Shown piece after piece: positions 3,835 through 5,530 of a stretch of 5,530 nucleotides of DNA. The position numbers were made by a program, and so were the translations under genes. The DNA is from an uncultured Erysipelotrichaceae bacterium (GTDB taxonomy: Bacteria > Bacillota_I > Bacilli_A > RFN20 > CAG-288): positions 1-5,530 of the forward strand of contig CACXYG010000100.1 of NCBI GenBank assembly GCA_902771745.1, given 5' to 3'. How positions within the stretch are numbered: position 1 is the first letter of the stretch; each line of letters opens with the position of its first letter. Under the pieces are notes generated by a model. It saw only the letters and a list, made by a program, of their open reading frames with translations. It did not search any database and had not been told where the DNA came from.

Positions 3835-5530
3835 ATGAAATTGTCTAGATTTTGTTCTGTTCTATTCGTTCTCCCACTGATATTTTCCTGCTCGAATCCT
3901 CAAGAGGTAAAGAAGGCTCTTCCGATTGCTGATGACTATAATGATGTCATTCAGGGAAGGTTGAACCTTCATGATGACGATGTTACCAAGTATGGTAAAA
4001 ACGTTCTCCCTATCGGTTATCATGGCGCTTATCCTGATAGCGGGGTTTATGAAATCGGTGGCAAGGCTGGGGATAGTCAAGGTAAGACTTGTCCTCCGTT
4101 TGACTTTGCAATCAGCAATACGAGTGGTACGGCTGTCTTAGTCACGTTGACTTTTGATGTAGACCCGATGGAATTCCCCTCTAGTGATTATTCTCAACTC
4201 TTAGGTTTTGAAGTCTCGTATCAGGAAAGCAATCAAGATGTCTATATCAATGGACTTCAGGAAGTAAATCGTTTATCCGAGCTATTTGAGCCATCCATTG
4301 ATAACTATGAGATTGCTAAGAATGTCCCTGCTGGGTTCAACTTCTTCATCTATCATCCACAAAAGGTTCTCGGCTTAAGTATCAAGATGTATCCTGATAG
4401 AAAGTTAAACTATATCCGTTTCCACTATGCCAAGAATCCGATCAGTGTCAACAACGCTGCTATCTTCTTACAAAAGGGTAGTATTGATAACAGCGTGAAT
4501 ATGAAGTATCCAGGTTCGGATGTCTCACGACTAGATTACACCAAGAAACTTGGTACCCATTATGAATTCAATCTCATCTCTCAATACGGAAAAGTCTATT
4601 CCAAAGACTATCTACTATCCAAATTCATCTATCGCGATGAATATGATAACGTTCAAGAACATGTCACGAATCTCATCGATGAGGATGATTACTTCCTACT
4701 AGCCGATAAGGCACCTTTAGGTAGTAAGTTTGATGTGAAAATCACCGCCAGTGATTCTTCGGATAATGTCTCGGATATCATCTTCCATTTCACGATTGCC
4801 GATAAATGCCCTCCTTCCATTGAAAGAAAGAAGAGTGAAGATATCAAGTTATCCTATACCACTCCCTTGGATGAGAACTTCATCCAGGAATATTTCCTCA
4901 TCCGCGATAATTATGATGAAGAAGTTACCATCACCATCAAAGATAGCCAAGATAAGGAAATCAATCCAACTCAGACAGGCTTGATCAAAGCAAAAATTAT
5001 CGCGGTAGATTCTTTTGATAACAAGAATGAATACCCCTTTACGTTAGAACGTATTGATGATCAAGCGCCTGTCATCACCTGTCAACAAGATGAATTAGTG
5101 CTCTCTCCTGATAATGTCATGACCAGTGAGACACTGTTAAGTCTTTTCTCGGCTAAAGATGATATTGATGGTGATGTAGAAGTCTCTATGCTAGAAAACA
5201 CCTACTCGGAAAATAGCAAAGAAGTTGGTAATTATATTTTTAAAGTTAATGCAAAAGATTCCTCGAATAATGAATCTACAAAGACTTTAAACATCTATGT
5301 CAAAGATGATGAAGGCCCTGTCTTTTTTGCGAAGGGTAGCTTCATGACCTTTGCTCAGGGTCAGATTCCGGAAGAAAAGGAAATCATTGAATCCTTAATC
5401 CGACAAGAAGTCATTCCGGATAAGAACTATATCTCTTCTGCCCTCGTCTCTGGTGATGAAATCAATAATGATCTGGAAATCGGTGATCATGAAACCACCA
5501 TGCAGTACTTTGCCGATGATGACACTTTTG
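3835..5530 (+). CDS. Large secreted lipoprotein with tandem Ig-like modules (3' end outside window)
   Basis: The frame is open to the window edge, with 565 residues visible. The ATG at 3835 is preceded by AAAGGAG (3817-3823). Residues 1-19, MKLSRFCSVLFVLPLIFSC, form a lipoprotein signal with a slightly atypical lipobox (IFS before Cys19), so the mature protein should be lipid-anchored outside the cell. Residues about 20-240 are a unique N-terminal region that I do not recognise. From about 240, similar modules follow. Their linkers are ADKCPP (322-327), DDQAP (408-412) and DDEGP (491-495). A D-S-x-(D/N)-N motif, as in bacterial Ig/DUF5011-type folds, occurs at 307, 392 and 475, so the module period is 83-85 residues. 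The third module has an acidic DDIDGDVEV loop that might bind calcium. A surface adhesion, scaffold or glycan-linked role is possible but unproven. No Trp occurs in the visible part. No clear promoter was found in the divergent space. Confidence 0.85.
   Translation, partial: MKLSRFCSVLFVLPLIFSCSNPQEVKKALPIADDYNDVIQGRLNLHDDDVTKYGKNVLPIGYHGAYPDSGVYEIGGKAGDSQGKTCPPFDFAISNTSGTAVLVTLTFDVDPMEFPSSDYSQLLGFEVSYQESNQDVYINGLQEVNRLSELFEPSIDNYEIAKNVPAGFNFFIYHPQKVLGLSIKMYPDRKLNYIRFHYAKNPISVNNAAIFLQKGSIDNSVNMKYPGSDVSRLDYTKKLGTHYEFNLISQYGKVYSKDYLLSKFIYRDEYDNVQEHVTNLIDEDDYFLLADKAPLGSKFDVKITASDSSDNVSDIIFHFTIADKCPPSIERKKSEDIKLSYTTPLDENFIQEYFLIRDNYDEEVTITIKDSQDKEINPTQTGLIKAKIIAVDSFDNKNEYPFTLERIDDQAPVITCQQDELVLSPDNVMTSETLLSLFSAKDDIDGDVEVSMLENTYSENSKEVGNYIFKVNAKDSSNNESTKTLNIYVKDDEGPVFFAKGSFMTFAQGQIPEEKEIIESLIRQEVIPDKNYISSALVSGDEINNDLEIGDHETTMQYFADDDTF

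Noticed and set aside
3862..4984. Short frames on the minus strand (3862-4080) and in another plus frame (4751-4984) inside the lipoprotein gene
   Set aside because: They overlap the long lipoprotein frame with its signal peptide and repeated modules; neither has a ribosome site or motif.

Overview
The window looks like a chromosomal segment of a low- to mid-GC Firmicute, probably an uncultured member of class Bacilli or a Mollicutes-related lineage. This rests on the AGGAGG-type ribosome sites, TGnTATAAT (extended -10) promoters, tRNAs with encoded CCA ends, and a Gram-positive style lipoprotein with tandem Ig-like modules. Standard-code TGG Trp codons are used, and no reading frame needs TGA to be read as Trp. 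The lineage assignment is inference.

The left part (1-2790) has accessory, island-like content. It holds the C-terminal part of a tyrosine recombinase (1-659) ending at a strong hairpin terminator. Next comes a PvuRts1I/AbaSI-like modification-dependent restriction endonuclease (770-1666), predicted to cut DNA carrying 5-hydroxymethylcytosine or its glucosylated form, as T4-like phages do. A short gene remnant lies behind it. Facing it on the minus strand are a small HEPN-type protein with an RNxxxH motif (1791-2210) and an AP2 DNA-binding protein with a cysteine cluster (2261-2722). The recombinase plus two likely phage-related functions suggest a small integrative element or defence island.

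The middle part (2741-3236) is non-coding and unusual. On the minus strand, a promoter at 3228-3236 drives the first 39 nt of a tRNA-Leu(UAG), which breaks off exactly after the anticodon loop at 3180. About 300 bp of spacer follows. It contains five exact copies of the heptamer TGCGGAC and an 11-bp direct repeat, one copy of which abuts the break. Then comes an intact tRNA-Leu(UAG) (2795-2878) with its own terminator. One reading is that an element integrated in the anticodon loop of the host tRNA-Leu, brought a replacement tRNA-Leu with the same anticodon, and carries recombinase arm-type sites in the spacer.

The right part (3246-5530) looks like ordinary core chromosome. On the minus strand, a tRNA-Arg(CCU)-tRNA-Arg(CCG) pair is read into a gene for a small two-helix membrane protein, so tRNAs and an mRNA probably share a transcript. 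Divergently, a large secreted lipoprotein with tandem Ig-like modules starts at 3835 and runs off the window end.
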